A stretch of 64,000 nucleotides of DNA. Source: Pseudomonas bharatica CSV86. Its GTDB lineage: Bacteria; Pseudomonadota; Gammaproteobacteria; Pseudomonadales; Pseudomonadaceae. Below the pieces are notes generated by a model, which saw nothing but the letters and a program-made list of their open reading frames with translations, ran no database searches and was not told where the DNA came from. Numbering within the stretch: the stretch's first letter is position 1; each line of letters opens with the position of its first letter. The translations under genes and the position numbers were made by a program. Positions 50,223-59,810 of this stretch are shown piece by piece. The stretch lies in the NCBI RefSeq assembly GCF_000319305.2, contig NZ_AMWJ02000002.1, positions 1,674,001-1,738,000 on the forward strand, given 5' to 3'.

Positions 50223-51890
50223 TTATTTAACTACCTGCCCCACTCCCCTGCCCCTCGGATCCGAAGCCGTTTCCAGCTTGCCGCCACTGACCCGGATGGC
50301 CTGCACATCCCCCATCTCCCAGCCCTGATCCTCCAGGGTATATCCCATCTTCTTCAGCTCCTGCGCCACCTCTCCGGTCAACGGCGCATAGGCATCGAAA
50401 TAAATGGTGTCCTTGGGCAGCAACTGGTGATGCACGCGCTGCGCGGCCACGGCTTTGTCCAGTGGCAGGTCGTAGTCATACAGGTTGTTCAGCACCTGGA
50501 AGATCGAGGTAAAGATCCGCGAGCCACCCGGCGTTCCCAGCACCAGGGTCACCTGACCATCGCGGGTCACAAGGCTCGGACTCATCGACGACAACATGCG
50601 CTTGCCCGGCTCGATGGCATTGGCATCGCCACCCACCACGCCGAAGGCATTGGCGACACCCGGCTTGGAACTGAAGTCATCCATTTCGTCGTTGAGCAGG
50701 AAGCCCGCGCCCTTGACCACCATGCCGCTGCCGTAGTCCCAGTTCAGGGTGTAGGTATTGCTGACCGCATTGCCCTGTTTGTCGACGATGGAGAAGTGGG
50801 TGGTCTGGTGCGGTTCAAGGCCCGGACGGACTTTCGCGGTTTCGGAAATCGCCGTCGGATTGATCTCTTTCGCGCGCTTTGCCAGGTAATCCGGCGCCAC
50901 CAGTTCGGCCACCGGCACCTTGGCGAAGGCCGGGTCGCCCAGGTAGTCGGCGCGGTCCGCGAATACCCGCTTCTCGATCTCGGCCAACAGGTGGATATAA
51001 CGTGCCGAGTTCAGCCCGACGCCCTTGAAGTCGGCCGCACGTTGCTCCTTGATGCCCAGCAACTGGGCCAGCGCTATGCCGCCCGAGCTGGGCAGCGGCG
51101 CGGTGTACACCACGTTGCCGCGCCAGTCGATGCGCATCGGCTCACGCCAGACCGCCTTGTAGTCCTTGAGGTCCTCCTTGCTGATCAGGCCGTTGCTGGC
51201 CTGCATCTGCGCCACCAGCAGGTCGGCGGTCCTGCCCTGGTAGAACTCGCTGACGCCCTTGTCGGCGATGCGCTCCAGGGTCTGCGCCAGCTCGGGCTGC
51301 TTGAAGGTTTCGCCGACCTTCATGTGACCGAAGTAATCGTTGAAGTTGGTGCTGTCCTTGAACAGACCCTGGGCGTCCTCGCGGTACTGGTATTGCTTCT
51401 CGGCGACCTTGAAACCGTTCTTCGCATAGCCGACGGCCGGGGTCAGCAGCTCCGACCAGGGCAGCTTGCCGAACTTGCTGTGCGCCTCCCACAAACCCAT
51501 CACCGTACCCGGTACGCCCGCCGCACGGGCGCCTACCAGGCTGAGGTTTTCGATGATCTCGCCCTTGTCGTCGAGGTACATGTTGCGCGTGGCAGCCTTG
51601 GGCGCCACTTCGCGGTAGTCGAGGAAATACGCCTTGCCGTCCATGTACAGGGTCATGAAGCCACCGCCGCCGATGTTGCCGGCCTCGGGGTAGGTCACGG
51701 CGAGGGTGAAGGCGGTGGCGACGGCGGCATCCACCGCGTTGCCACCCTTCTTGAGAATGTCGGCGGCAACCTGTGCGCCATATTGATCGGGTGCGGCGAC
51801 AGCGCCGCCTTCCAATGTCACTGCGTAAGCCGCAGAGCTGGCGAGAATCGCCGCGGAGAAGCCCAAGGTTCGAAGCATCACTACGCGCAT
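50223..51890 (-). CDS. ggt: Gamma-glutamyltransferase (periplasmic)
   Basis: A 555-residue self-processing Ntn hydrolase that cleaves or transfers gamma-glutamyl groups from glutathione. The signal peptide is MRVVMLRTLGFSAAILASSAAYA. The autocatalytic site sits at HQTTHFSIVD near residue 375, with the nucleophile Thr starting the small subunit. Substrate blocks GNIGGGGFMTLY, PLPSSGGIAL and SMSPSL are present. The start at 51890 gives a clean signal peptide; the longer frame from 51953 does not. Confidence 0.96.
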   Translation of the reverse strand: MRVVMLRTLGFSAAILASSAAYAVTLEGGAVAAPDQYGAQVAADILKKGGNAVDAAVATAFTLAVTYPEAGNIGGGGFMTLYMDGKAYFLDYREVAPKAATRNMYLDDKGEIIENLSLVGARAAGVPGTVMGLWEAHSKFGKLPWSELLTPAVGYAKNGFKVAEKQYQYREDAQGLFKDSTNFNDYFGHMKVGETFKQPELAQTLERIADKGVSEFYQGRTADLLVAQMQASNGLISKEDLKDYKAVWREPMRIDWRGNVVYTAPLPSSGGIALAQLLGIKEQRAADFKGVGLNSARYIHLLAEIEKRVFADRADYLGDPAFAKVPVAELVAPDYLAKRAKEINPTAISETAKVRPGLEPHQTTHFSIVDKQGNAVSNTYTLNWDYGSGMVVKGAGFLLNDEMDDFSSKPGVANAFGVVGGDANAIEPGKRMLSSMSPSLVTRDGQVTLVLGTPGGSRIFTSIFQVLNNLYDYDLPLDKAVAAQRVHHQLLPKDTIYFDAYAPLTGEVAQELKKMGYTLEDQGWEMGDVQAIRVSGGKLETASDPRGRGVGQVVK

Positions 51891-51971
51891 AAAACGTCCC
51901 TGGTGTTGTTTTCGTTGAACACTCATTAAGGCCCATGAAGGAAGAGTTATCAAACGAAGTGGGATGTTTCC

Positions 51972-52868
51972 TCAGCAGGCGTAGGCAGCGAGCTTGTGCT
52001 GGATGAAGTCGAGGAAGCACCGGATGCGCAGGGCCAGCTGCGAGTTGCGGTAGTACACGGCGTGGATCGGCTGACGGTAGCCGCTGTTGGCTTCGCCCAG
52101 CAGGACCTGCAGACGACCGCTGCGGATATCCTCGTGGGTCATGAAATGGGACAGGCAGGCGATGCCTTCGCCAGCCAGGGCCAGGGCGCGAATGGTTTCG
52201 CCGCTGGACGCACACAGGGTCGGACGGATCAGCCAGCGATCGCCCTCGGCGTGGCGCAACGGCCAGTGGTTGAGGGTTTCGGTCTGGGTGAAGCCGATCA
52301 GGGTGTGCTGCGCCAGATCCTCGACCCGTGCCGGCACGCCATGGCGCTCCAAGTAGAGCGGGCTGGCCAGCAAGTTCAGCGGGCTGCAACCCAGGGAGCG
52401 GGCATGCAGGCTGGAGTCGGCCAGCTCACCGATACGGATCGCCACATCGGTGCTCTGCTCCAGCAGGTCGATGATCAGGTCGTTGGTGTTCAACTCCAGC
52501 TGGATCTGCGGATACAGCGCACGAAACTCGCCGACCCAAGGCACGATGGCATGGAGCATGAACGGCAGCGCGGCATTGACCCGCAGGCGCCCGGACGGGG
52601 TCTGGTGGTGCTGGGAGAGGTGTTCCTCCAACTCGTCCATCTGCTGCAGGATCGCCTTGGCCCGCTCGAAAAAGAAACGCCCTTCCTCGGTCAGGTCCAT
52701 GCGCCGCGTGGTGCGGTTGATCAGGGTGGTGCCGAGCTTGCTTTCCAGGCGCGACAGGGTCCGGCTGATGGCCGAGGGCGTCTGCCCGCCCTGTTCGGCG
52801 GCGGCGGAAATCGAGCCACACTCGATGACCGAGACGAACACCTGCAATTCATCGGACCTGGCTTTCAC
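51972..52868 (-). CDS. LysR-family transcriptional regulator (mdaB-linked)
   Basis: A 298-residue regulator with the N-terminal winged helix-turn-helix (ELQVFVSVIECGSISAAAEQ...PSAISRTLSRLESKLGTTL) and the LysR substrate-binding domain. It belongs to the CrgA-like group controlling oxidoreductase genes. The GTG at 52868 is preferred because GAGAG lies 7 bases upstream; an ATG at 52904 extends into atypical sequence. It lies downstream of mdaB on the same strand and probably regulates mdaB and the divergent ABM gene. Confidence 0.88.
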   Translation of the reverse strand: MKARSDELQVFVSVIECGSISAAAEQGGQTPSAISRTLSRLESKLGTTLINRTTRRMDLTEEGRFFFERAKAILQQMDELEEHLSQHHQTPSGRLRVNAALPFMLHAIVPWVGEFRALYPQIQLELNTNDLIIDLLEQSTDVAIRIGELADSSLHARSLGCSPLNLLASPLYLERHGVPARVEDLAQHTLIGFTQTETLNHWPLRHAEGDRWLIRPTLCASSGETIRALALAGEGIACLSHFMTHEDIRSGRLQVLLGEANSGYRQPIHAVYYRNSQLALRIRCFLDFIQHKLAAYAC

Positions 52869-52935
52869 TGAAGGACTCTCACGATCGGCAACCGGCAGAG
52901 TCATAGCCCGTCGCCGCGCGATACGCAAGGCCGGA

Positions 52936-53526
52936 TCAGGCCTTGCCAGGGAATACCCGGGCCAGGTGCGCCTCGTAGGCAGCGACGGTCGCCGGCACAT
53001 CGGGACGTTTCATCACGTCTGTGGCGAGGAAAGTCGGCAGGCGGCTCATGCCGAGGAATTCATTGGCCTTGTGGAACGGGAAGTACACCGCGTCCACGCC
53101 CTTGCCCTCGAAGAACTGGCCCGGCTCATCGAACGCCTCCTGCGGGGCGTTCCAGGTCAGCGACAACATGTATTGCTTGCCCTGGATCAGGCCACCGCTG
53201 CCATATTTCTTCGAGCCGTCGGCACGGGTTCGGCCATCGCTGGCATACAGGCTGCCGTGGCCGGCGGTGAAGACCTCGTCGAGGTATTGCTTGACGGTCC
53301 AGGGCGCTCCCATCCACCAGCCGGGCATCTGGTAGATGACCACATCGGCCCAGAGGAACTTCCCGACTTCCTCCTGGGTGTCGTAGCCGCCGTCGATATA
53401 GGTGCTCTTCACGTCGTAGCCAGCGCGGTCTAGGAACGCCACTGCGGTTTCATGCAGGGTTTCGTTCAAGCGGCCATCGGAATGGGCGAATTGCTTGCCG
53501 CCGTTGAGCAACAGGATCTTTTTCAT
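52936..53526 (-). CDS. mdaB: NAD(P)H-dependent quinone reductase MdaB
   Basis: A 196-residue flavodoxin-like FAD enzyme reducing quinones by two electrons, protecting cells from redox cycling. It has MKKILLLNGGKQFAHSDGRLNETL, YQMPGWWMGAPWTVKQYLDEVFT and SLTWNAPQEAF motifs typical of MdaB. Its promoter faces the ABM gene across a 184-bp region with a long inverted repeat. A link between MdaB and a quinol monooxygenase (ABM) makes chemical sense, since quinols and quinones are their shared currency. Confidence 0.93.
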   Translation of the reverse strand: MKKILLLNGGKQFAHSDGRLNETLHETAVAFLDRAGYDVKSTYIDGGYDTQEEVGKFLWADVVIYQMPGWWMGAPWTVKQYLDEVFTAGHGSLYASDGRTRADGSKKYGSGGLIQGKQYMLSLTWNAPQEAFDEPGQFFEGKGVDAVYFPFHKANEFLGMSRLPTFLATDVMKRPDVPATVAAYEAHLARVFPGKA

Positions 53527-53590
53527 TGCGCAGCCTCGTCGTTCGTTCGGGTCCGCCTCGAAGGGGACCGGGATAACTGGATGGCGGCAG

Positions 53591-53673
53591 ATTAATCGGC
53601 AGCCGACGAGGGAAAAACCGCCCCACGAGCAAAATACTTTTGACCTTAAAGCACAAATTGGCTGCCGATTATT
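53591..53673. promoter_or_regulatory. Long-spaced inverted repeat between mdaB and ABM genes
   Basis: Arms ATTAATCGGCAGCC (53591-53604) and GGCTGCCGATTATT (53660-53673) are complementary over 12-13 bases and lie 55 bp apart. Arm 1 lies 64 bp from the mdaB start and arm 2 lies 37 bp from the ABM start, so each may mark one promoter for the same LysR regulator. Confidence 0.6.
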
Positions 53674-53710
53674 GAAATAGAATCAGCTCTTCACTTTCCG
53701 GAGATTTCCC

Positions 53711-54025
53711 ATGAGCGAACCCTACGGCTTCATTCTCAAAGCCAAGACCCGCCCGGAACAGGCCGAGGCCTTCGAACGCCTGTTCCGCGCCTACATCGAA
53801 CCGAGCCGCGCCGAGCCGGGCTGCATCGAGTACCACATGCTGCGCGACAAGGAAGACCCGACCCTGTTCGTGTTCTATGAAGTCTGGGCCAGCAAGGAAG
53901 CGCTGGACGTGCATTCCGCCCTGCCGCACATGACTGAATTCTTCGAGCGGCGCATGGACTACCTGGAGCGGGATTTCGACATCCAGTTGATCGAGATGCT
54001 CAGCGAGTCCTCGGCTAACCGTTGA
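53711..54025 (+). CDS. Antibiotic-biosynthesis-monooxygenase (quinol monooxygenase-like) protein
   Basis: A 104-residue ABM-fold protein (YGFILKAKTRPEQAEAFERLF, EPGCIEYHMLRDKEDPTLFVFYEVW). E. coli YgiN, a quinol monooxygenase, is paired with MdaB, and the same pairing here supports that role. The stop lies inside the convergent tauE-like gene (11-bp overlap). Confidence 0.84.
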   Translation: MSEPYGFILKAKTRPEQAEAFERLFRAYIEPSRAEPGCIEYHMLRDKEDPTLFVFYEVWASKEALDVHSALPHMTEFFERRMDYLERDFDIQLIEMLSESSANR

Positions 54026-54779
54026 TCATCAGGTGCGCGCCGAGCAGCGCCAGGCCGATGAAGAAGCAGCGCTTGAAGAGCTGGGCGCTGATGCGCTGGC
54101 GCAGCCACTGGCCGACGAACATACCCAGCAGCGCAGGCGCCAGCACCAGCAACGACGCACCCAGGGCCTGACTGCCGAGGGCGTCCTGCCCGGCCAGGCC
54201 GATGGCCAGTGCGACGGTGGAAACGGTGAAGGACAAGCCCAGGGCCTGGACCCGCTCATCGCGATCCAGGTCCAGCGCACCGAGGTAAGGCACCGCCGGG
54301 ATCACGAAGACACCGGTAGCGGCGGTGATCAGTCCGGTCAGCGCGCCACACACGGGCCCCAGCCACACTTCCTGCCGCGGTTTCAGGCTGAACGGCGGCA
54401 ACCACAATCCCACCAGCGCATACAGCAACAGCGCCGCGCCCAAGGCATGGGCCGCCCAGGCGCCACTGCTGATCCCCAGCCAGGCGCTGCCGGCCAGGGT
54501 GCCGAGGAAGATCATCAGCAGCATGGGCCACAAACGATTGATCAAGCCGCGCAGGTGTCCGCCGCTTGCCAGTTGCCAGATATTGGTCAGGGTCGAAGGG
54601 ACGATCAGCAAGGCCGCTGCCTGCGCCGGAGGCATAGCCAGGCCGAGCAGGCCCATGGCAATGGTGGGCAGACCGAGCCCAATCACACCCTTGACTGCGC
54701 CGGCGAGGAGGAAGGTGAGGAGAACCAGCAGGGTAAGCGCTGGGCCGATTTGTTGGTAGAAGGCGAGGAAGGTTTGCAT
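54015..54779 (-). CDS. Sulfite exporter TauE/SafE family protein
   Basis: A 254-residue inner-membrane protein with about eight hydrophobic segments and the two repeated TauE blocks (FLLAGAVKGVIGLGLPTIAMGLL at the start; ALTGLITAATGVFVIPAVPYLGAL in the middle). Family members move sulfite, sulfoacetate or related anions; the substrate here is unknown. Convergent with the ABM gene (3' ends overlap) and divergent from the following LysR gene. Confidence 0.88.
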   Translation of the reverse strand: MQTFLAFYQQIGPALTLLVLLTFLLAGAVKGVIGLGLPTIAMGLLGLAMPPAQAAALLIVPSTLTNIWQLASGGHLRGLINRLWPMLLMIFLGTLAGSAWLGISSGAWAAHALGAALLLYALVGLWLPPFSLKPRQEVWLGPVCGALTGLITAATGVFVIPAVPYLGALDLDRDERVQALGLSFTVSTVALAIGLAGQDALGSQALGASLLVLAPALLGMFVGQWLRQRISAQLFKRCFFIGLALLGAHLMING

Positions 54780-54890
54780 GGGGAAATAGTGCCCGGATAA
54801 CCATCAGTAGCCTATTCGTAAATTCGGCAGCCAGCCTATCGTATGGCAATAGGCTTCTCTAAACTCAACCAATTTCTGGCGGCCGCTCCC

Positions 54891-55778
54891 ATGCACTTCG
54901 ACCTCACCGACCTCCGCCTTTTCCTCCATACCGTGGAATGCGGCAACATCACCGCCGGTGCGCGGCGCAGTCATTTGTCGCTGCCGGCAGCCAGTGCGCG
55001 GATCCGGGCGATGGAGAGTTCACTGGGAATCGCCCTGCTCGAACGCAATCGCCGGGGCGTGCAACCCACGCCAGCGGGACAGGCGCTGGTCACCCATGCG
55101 CGGCAGATCGGCCTCCAGGTCGAGCGCCTGCGATTCGACCTGGCGCAGTACGCTAACGGCCTGCAGGGCCAGGTTCGCCTGTTGTGCAATACCGCGGCGC
55201 TGACCGAGTACCTGCCGGAACTGCTCGCCGGGTTCCTGCGCCAGCGTCCGCAGATCGATGTGGATATCCAGGAATTGCCGAGCCTGCGCATCGTCCAGGC
55301 GCTCGGCCAGGGCATCGCCGATATCGGGATCATCTCGACGGCAGTGGCTTGCGGCGACTTGCAGACCCGGCCATTCCGCGATGATCCGCTGGTGCTGATC
55401 ATGGCGCCCGACCACCCGCTCGCGGCTGTGGACAATCCCGACTTTCCCCGCTCACTCGAACACGGCTATGTCGGTCTCGGCGCCAGCAGCGCCCTGGCCC
55501 TTCATCTGGAAGAACAGGCGCTGCACCTGGGCCGACGCATGCAGGTGCGAGTAAGGGCCGAGGGCTTCGACGGGGTGATCCGCATGGTCGCCCACGGTGC
55601 CGGGCTGGGCATCGTGCCGCTGGCGGCGGTGCGCCGTTGGCAGGGCATGCTGCCGTTGCACAGTGTGGCCTTGCAGGAAGAGTGGGCGCAGCGCCGGTTG
55701 CTGCTCTGCGCACGGGATTTCGCCAGCTTGCCCGGTCAGGCCCTGGCCCTGCTTGAGGCCCTGGCGCCGCGCGTTTAG
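54891..55778 (+). CDS. LysR-family transcriptional regulator
   Basis: A 295-residue regulator: helix-turn-helix near residues 5-60 (DLRLFLHTVECGNITAGARRSHLSLPAASARI) and a ligand domain. The ATG at 54891 gives the family's usual N-terminus; the longer frame from 54843 lacks support. It faces the tauE-like gene (start 54779), its probable target, with a 111-bp shared control region. Confidence 0.88.
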   Translation: MHFDLTDLRLFLHTVECGNITAGARRSHLSLPAASARIRAMESSLGIALLERNRRGVQPTPAGQALVTHARQIGLQVERLRFDLAQYANGLQGQVRLLCNTAALTEYLPELLAGFLRQRPQIDVDIQELPSLRIVQALGQGIADIGIISTAVACGDLQTRPFRDDPLVLIMAPDHPLAAVDNPDFPRSLEHGYVGLGASSALALHLEEQALHLGRRMQVRVRAEGFDGVIRMVAHGAGLGIVPLAAVRRWQGMLPLHSVALQEEWAQRRLLLCARDFASLPGQALALLEALAPRV

Positions 55779-55862
55779 ACAACTGGACGTCGAACACAGG
55801 CAATTGCCGTGCAGACCGGCCCGCTAGGCTGCGGACTCTTTCAATTGCCTGACGGAGCCCTT

Positions 55863-56207
55863 ATGAGCAAGCCAATCGTGGTCCTTCGCGATACCCATCC
55901 GCTGCCGGTACTCGACGCCTGCAAATGGGAAAAACTGGCGGGCGATCCGCACACCGTCAATCTCAACGCCTACACCAGCGAAGACGGCAGCAAGATCATG
56001 GGCACCTGGATCTGCACCCCGGGCAAATGGCGAGTGGCCTACGAGAAGTGGGAGTACTGCCATTTCCAGGAAGGCTATTGCGTGATCACCCCTGACGGCC
56101 AGGAGCCGATTCACCTACGCGCCGGGGATATCTTCATCGTCGAGCCGGGAATGAAGGGCACCTGGGAAGTGGTCGAGACGGTGCGCAAGTATTTCGTCTT
56201 TGCTTGA
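55863..56207 (+). CDS. Cupin-domain protein (DUF861 type)
   Basis: A 114-residue single cupin with the pattern FQEGYCVITPDGQEPIHLRAGDIFIVEPGMKGTWEVVETVRKYF, typical of DUF861 (ureidoglycolate/ethanolamine-like cupins), a fold often binding a metal; few of the usual His ligands are visible. Function unknown. The ATG at 55863 follows GGAGCC; the frame extends upstream to 55809 without a site. It is downstream of the LysR gene on the same strand. Confidence 0.85.
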   Translation: MSKPIVVLRDTHPLPVLDACKWEKLAGDPHTVNLNAYTSEDGSKIMGTWICTPGKWRVAYEKWEYCHFQEGYCVITPDGQEPIHLRAGDIFIVEPGMKGTWEVVETVRKYFVFA

Positions 56208-56214
56208 TCTTCGA

Positions 56215-56284
56215 GGGCCTCATCGCTGGCAAGCCAGCTCCCACAGGTTCGCGTGGTAGCTGGCTTGCCAGCGATAGGGCCCCC
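56215..56284. repeat. REP-type inverted repeat, mutated arm
   Basis: Inverted pair between the cupin gene and mmsB. The right arm reads GTGGTAGCTGGC instead of GTGGGAGCTGGC, a divergent copy. Confidence 0.85.
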
Positions 56285-56296
56285 GAGAACACCACA

Positions 56297-57184
56297 TCAT
56301 TCGGGTTTACGGTAACTCTCCACTATCGCCGAAAAGTCCTTCCCGCCATCCCCGCGCAAGCTCATTGCCTGGTAGATCTGCTGTGCCACCGCTCCGAGGA
56401 TCACCGGCTGATGCGCCTGTTTCGCCGCTTCGGTCGCCAGGCCCAGGTCCTTGAGCATCAGGTCCGCCCCGAAGCCCCCGGTATACCCGCGAGCCGCAGG
56501 TGCGGTATCGATGATTCCCGGCCACGGATTGTAGGTGTCGGAACTCCAGCATCGCCCGGTTGAGCTGTTGATAATGCCCGCGAGCACCTTGGTGTCGATG
56601 CCCAGCGCATTGCCCAGGGCCATGGCCTCGGACACGCCGACCATGGAAATCCCCAGCAGCAGGTTGTTGCAGATCTTGGCGATCTGCCCGGTACCGACAT
56701 CGCCGCAATGCACGATATTGCGTCCCATCTGCGCCAGTACCGGCTGCAGGGTGGCGAACAGCGCGTCGCTGCCACCGACCATGAAGGTCAAGGTTCCTGC
56801 CGCGGCGCCACCAGTGCCTCCCGACACCGGCGCGTCGCCCATGTCCACGCCCTGTTTCTTCGCGGCAGCGGACACGTCACGGGCGGTCTGCGGATCGATG
56901 GTGCTGCAGTCCACCACCGGCGTGCCAGCACGGACACCGGCCAGTACCCCGTTTTCACCCAGGTAGACGCTGCGCACATGAGCCGCGGCAGGAAGCATGG
57001 TGATGACCAGCTCGGCGCTGCTGGCGGCATGCCGCGGCGAATCGCTGATATGCCCGCCCAGCCCGGCCAGTTCGGCGAGAACGCTGGTGTTTAGGTCGAA
57101 CAGGTCGAGGTGGTGCCCGGCCTTGATCAGGTTGCGCGCCATCGGCGCGCCCATGTTGCCCAGTCCTATGAATGCGATACGCAT
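56297..57184 (-). CDS. mmsB: 3-hydroxyisobutyrate dehydrogenase MmsB
   Basis: A 295-residue NAD-dependent enzyme of valine catabolism (3-hydroxyisobutyrate to methylmalonate semialdehyde). The N-terminal GLGNMGAPMARNLIKAGH binds NAD; the substrate signature DAPVSGGTGGAAAGTLTFMVGG is near residue 117; the catalytic lysine lies in KICNNLLLG near residue 168. Its start lies 10 bp from the mmsA stop, so mmsA-mmsB form an operon. Confidence 0.95.
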   Translation of the reverse strand: MRIAFIGLGNMGAPMARNLIKAGHHLDLFDLNTSVLAELAGLGGHISDSPRHAASSAELVITMLPAAAHVRSVYLGENGVLAGVRAGTPVVDCSTIDPQTARDVSAAAKKQGVDMGDAPVSGGTGGAAAGTLTFMVGGSDALFATLQPVLAQMGRNIVHCGDVGTGQIAKICNNLLLGISMVGVSEAMALGNALGIDTKVLAGIINSSTGRCWSSDTYNPWPGIIDTAPAARGYTGGFGADLMLKDLGLATEAAKQAHQPVILGAVAQQIYQAMSLRGDGGKDFSAIVESYRKPE

Positions 57185-57194
57185 GATCGACTCC

Positions 57195-58720
57195 TTAGCG
57201 CAGGCTGATGGTGGTGTTCACGCCGTCGTTGACGCTGTCGTCATCGAACCAGCGGGCAGTGACCGTCTTGGTCTGAGTGTAGAACTGCACCACCTGCTTG
57301 CCGTACGGGCCGAGGTCGCCGAGCTTGGAGCCACGGGATCCGGTGAAGCTGAAGAACGGCACCGGCACCGGAATCGGGATATTGATGCCGACCTGGCCGA
57401 CGTCGATCTCCGCCTGGAACTTGCGCGCTGCCGCTCCGCTCTGGGTGAACAAGCCGGTGCCGTTGCCGAAGGGGTTGCGGTTGACCAGGGCAATGGCTTC
57501 GTCGAGGGTGTCGACCTCCAGTACCACCAGCACCGGGCCGAAGATTTCCTGGGTGTAGATCTGCATGTCGGTCGTCACCCCGGAGAACAGGGTCGGGCCG
57601 ACGAAGTTGCCGTTCTCGTAGCCCGGCACCTTGACGTCGCGACCGTCCAGTTCGAGCCTGGCGCCCTCGCGGATACCGCTTTCGATCAGGCCCAGCACAC
57701 GTTCCTTGGCGCGCTTGGAGATCAGCGGGCCGACATCGGTGCCCGGCTCGTTGCCGGCATTGACCTTCAGCTTCGCAGCCAGGGCCTTGAGGTCCGGCAG
57801 CCACTCGCGGGCCTTGCCTACCAGCACCGCCACCGAGGTCGCCATGCAGCGCTGGCCGGCGGCACCGAAGGCCGCACCGGCCAGGGCGTTGAGGGTCTGC
57901 TCGCGATTGGCGTCGGGCAGCACCACCGCGTGGTTCTTCGCCCCATCATCGACTGCACGCGCTTGCCGTGCTGGCCGGCCAGGTTATAGACGTGGGTGCC
58001 GACCTCGGTAGAGCCGACGAAGGAAATCGCCTTGATATCGCTATGGGTGCACAACGCATCCACCACGTGCTTGCCGCCGTGCACGACATTGAGCACGCCG
58101 GCCGGTACCCCGGCTTCGATCGCCAGTTCGACGAGCATCATGGTCGACAGGGGATCCTGCTCGGACGGCTTGAGCACGAAGGTATTGCCGCAGACGATGG
58201 CCATCGGGAACATCCACAGCGGGATCATTGCCGGGAAGTTGAACGGGGTGATGCCGGCGCACACACCGATCGGCTGGCGCAGGGTGTAGGTGTCGACCCC
58301 GCCGGCCACGTTCTCGGCGAACTCGCCCATCTGCAGGGTGCCGATGCTGCACGCATGCTCCACCACTTCCAGGCCGCGGAAGATATCGCCTTCGGCGTCG
58401 GCGATGGTCTTGCCCTGCTCGGCGCTGAGGGTCACGGCGATGCGCTTGGAATGTTCACGGATCAACGCCTGCAGGCGCAGCATGATGCGCATGCGAGCCC
58501 CGATCGGGGTGTCCTTCCAGGTCTTGAAGGCGCGTTGGGCGGCAGCCACGGCGGCATCCACTTCCTCGGCGGTGGCAAAGGGCACGCGCGCCAGCACTTC
58601 CTGGGTGGCCGGGTTGACGATGTCTCGCCATTCGCTGGTTTTCGACTCGACCCACTGGCCGTCGATCAACAGGCGGACCTGATCGACCTTGGTTTGGCCG
58701 GGCGTGAGGGATGCGTTCAT
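57195..58720 (-). pseudogene. mmsA: Methylmalonate-semialdehyde dehydrogenase MmsA, frameshifted mid-gene
   Basis: A CoA-acylating aldehyde dehydrogenase of valine (and inositol) catabolism. The first part (from MNASLTPGQTK) contains ITPFNFPAMIPLW and FVGSTEVG; after VQSMMG it leaves the family sequence. The second part resumes one frame over with AVVLPDANREQ and the catalytic GQRCMATS cysteine. The break is at CCCC, 57941-57944; one extra base gives the normal 508-residue protein. The start at 58720 follows GGAGAAG. The rest looks fully conserved, so a sequencing error is more likely than decay. Confidence 0.92.
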
Positions 58721-58851
58721 GGGGGCTTCTCCTGGACATTATTGTTAGCGAGAGAATCGGCCGCGCCGCTGCTAGGCGCTTGGGGCCTGGGGTGTTTTGG
58801 AGTATAGATGTGCAAATCTCCAACAAAAACGCACATAAAAACCGGTCCAAC

Positions 58852-59799
58852 ATGCAAAAAAACATCACCTCCCTGGGTTCGCTGAACTGGGACGACCTGA
58901 AGTTCTTTCTCGAAGTGGCGCGCACGCGCAAAGCCAGCAGCGCGGCCAAGCGCCTGAACGTGGACTACACGACCGTGTCGCGGCGGATCAATTCGCTGGA
59001 GCAGGCACTGGGCACCTTGCTGTTCGAGAAGTCGCGGACCAACGGCTTCGTGCTGACTGCAGAAGGCCAGCGCCTGCTGACCTATGCGGAAGCCATCGAA
59101 AGCACCCTGCATATGGCCTGCGAACAGGTTTCCGGTTCCGGCGTGGCGCTTTCCGGACATGTGCGGATGGGCTGTACCGAAGGTTTCGGCAGCTTCTTCA
59201 TCACCCCGCAGCTCAGCCACTTCGTCGATACCTGGCCGGCGATCTCGGTGGATATCCTGCCGCTGCCACACTTCATCAGCCTGTCCAAGCGCGAGGCGGA
59301 TATCGTCATCGCCCTGGAGCGGCCGGAGCATGGGCCTTATGTCTGCTGCAAGCTGTGCGACTACCGCTTGCGCCTGTATGCGACCCGGGACTATCTGGAG
59401 CGCCATGCCCCGATCCGGCAGATCAGCGACCTCGCAGAGCATCCCTTCATCAGCTATGTGGACGACCTGGCATTCAGCTCGGAGCTGCTGTACCTCAACA
59501 ACCTGTTGCCCAATGCCAGTGCGCACCTGCGCAGCACCAGCGTGATCGCCCAGTACGTGGCAGCGCAGCAGGGCCGCGGGCTGGCGATCCTGCCCTGCTT
59601 CCTGGCGGCGCAGGACCCGGGGCTGGTAGCGGTGTTGCCGGAGCAGGTGGAGATCACCCGGCAGTTCTGGATGTACTGCCGGGAGGATCTGCGCAAGTTG
59701 AAGCGGATTACCTTGTTGTGGGATTACATCCGGGATGTGACGGAGAGGAACGGCGGGTTGTTGATGGGGGAATCGCGGGAGATGGTATTCCCGCAGTAA
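58852..59799 (+). CDS. LysR-family regulator divergent from mmsAB
   Basis: A 315-residue regulator with the LysR helix-turn-helix (WDDLKFFLEVARTRKASSAAKRLNVDYTTVSRRINSLEQALG, in part) and ligand domain with two cysteines (CCKLCDYRLRLYAT). Its promoter faces mmsA across 131 bp, so it most likely regulates valine catabolism. The ATG at 58852 is preferred over 58711, which would overlap mmsA. Its stop lies 11 bp from the recD stop (convergent). Confidence 0.9.
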   Translation: MQKNITSLGSLNWDDLKFFLEVARTRKASSAAKRLNVDYTTVSRRINSLEQALGTLLFEKSRTNGFVLTAEGQRLLTYAEAIESTLHMACEQVSGSGVALSGHVRMGCTEGFGSFFITPQLSHFVDTWPAISVDILPLPHFISLSKREADIVIALERPEHGPYVCCKLCDYRLRLYATRDYLERHAPIRQISDLAEHPFISYVDDLAFSSELLYLNNLLPNASAHLRSTSVIAQYVAAQQGRGLAILPCFLAAQDPGLVAVLPEQVEITRQFWMYCREDLRKLKRITLLWDYIRDVTERNGGLLMGESREMVFPQ

Positions 59800-59810
59800 T
59801 ACCCGGTCGC

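Noticed and set aside
19276..56284. Recurring ~26-bp repeats considered as a CRISPR array
   Set aside because: They are dispersed inverted pairs at gene ends, not regularly spaced direct repeats, and no cas genes exist.
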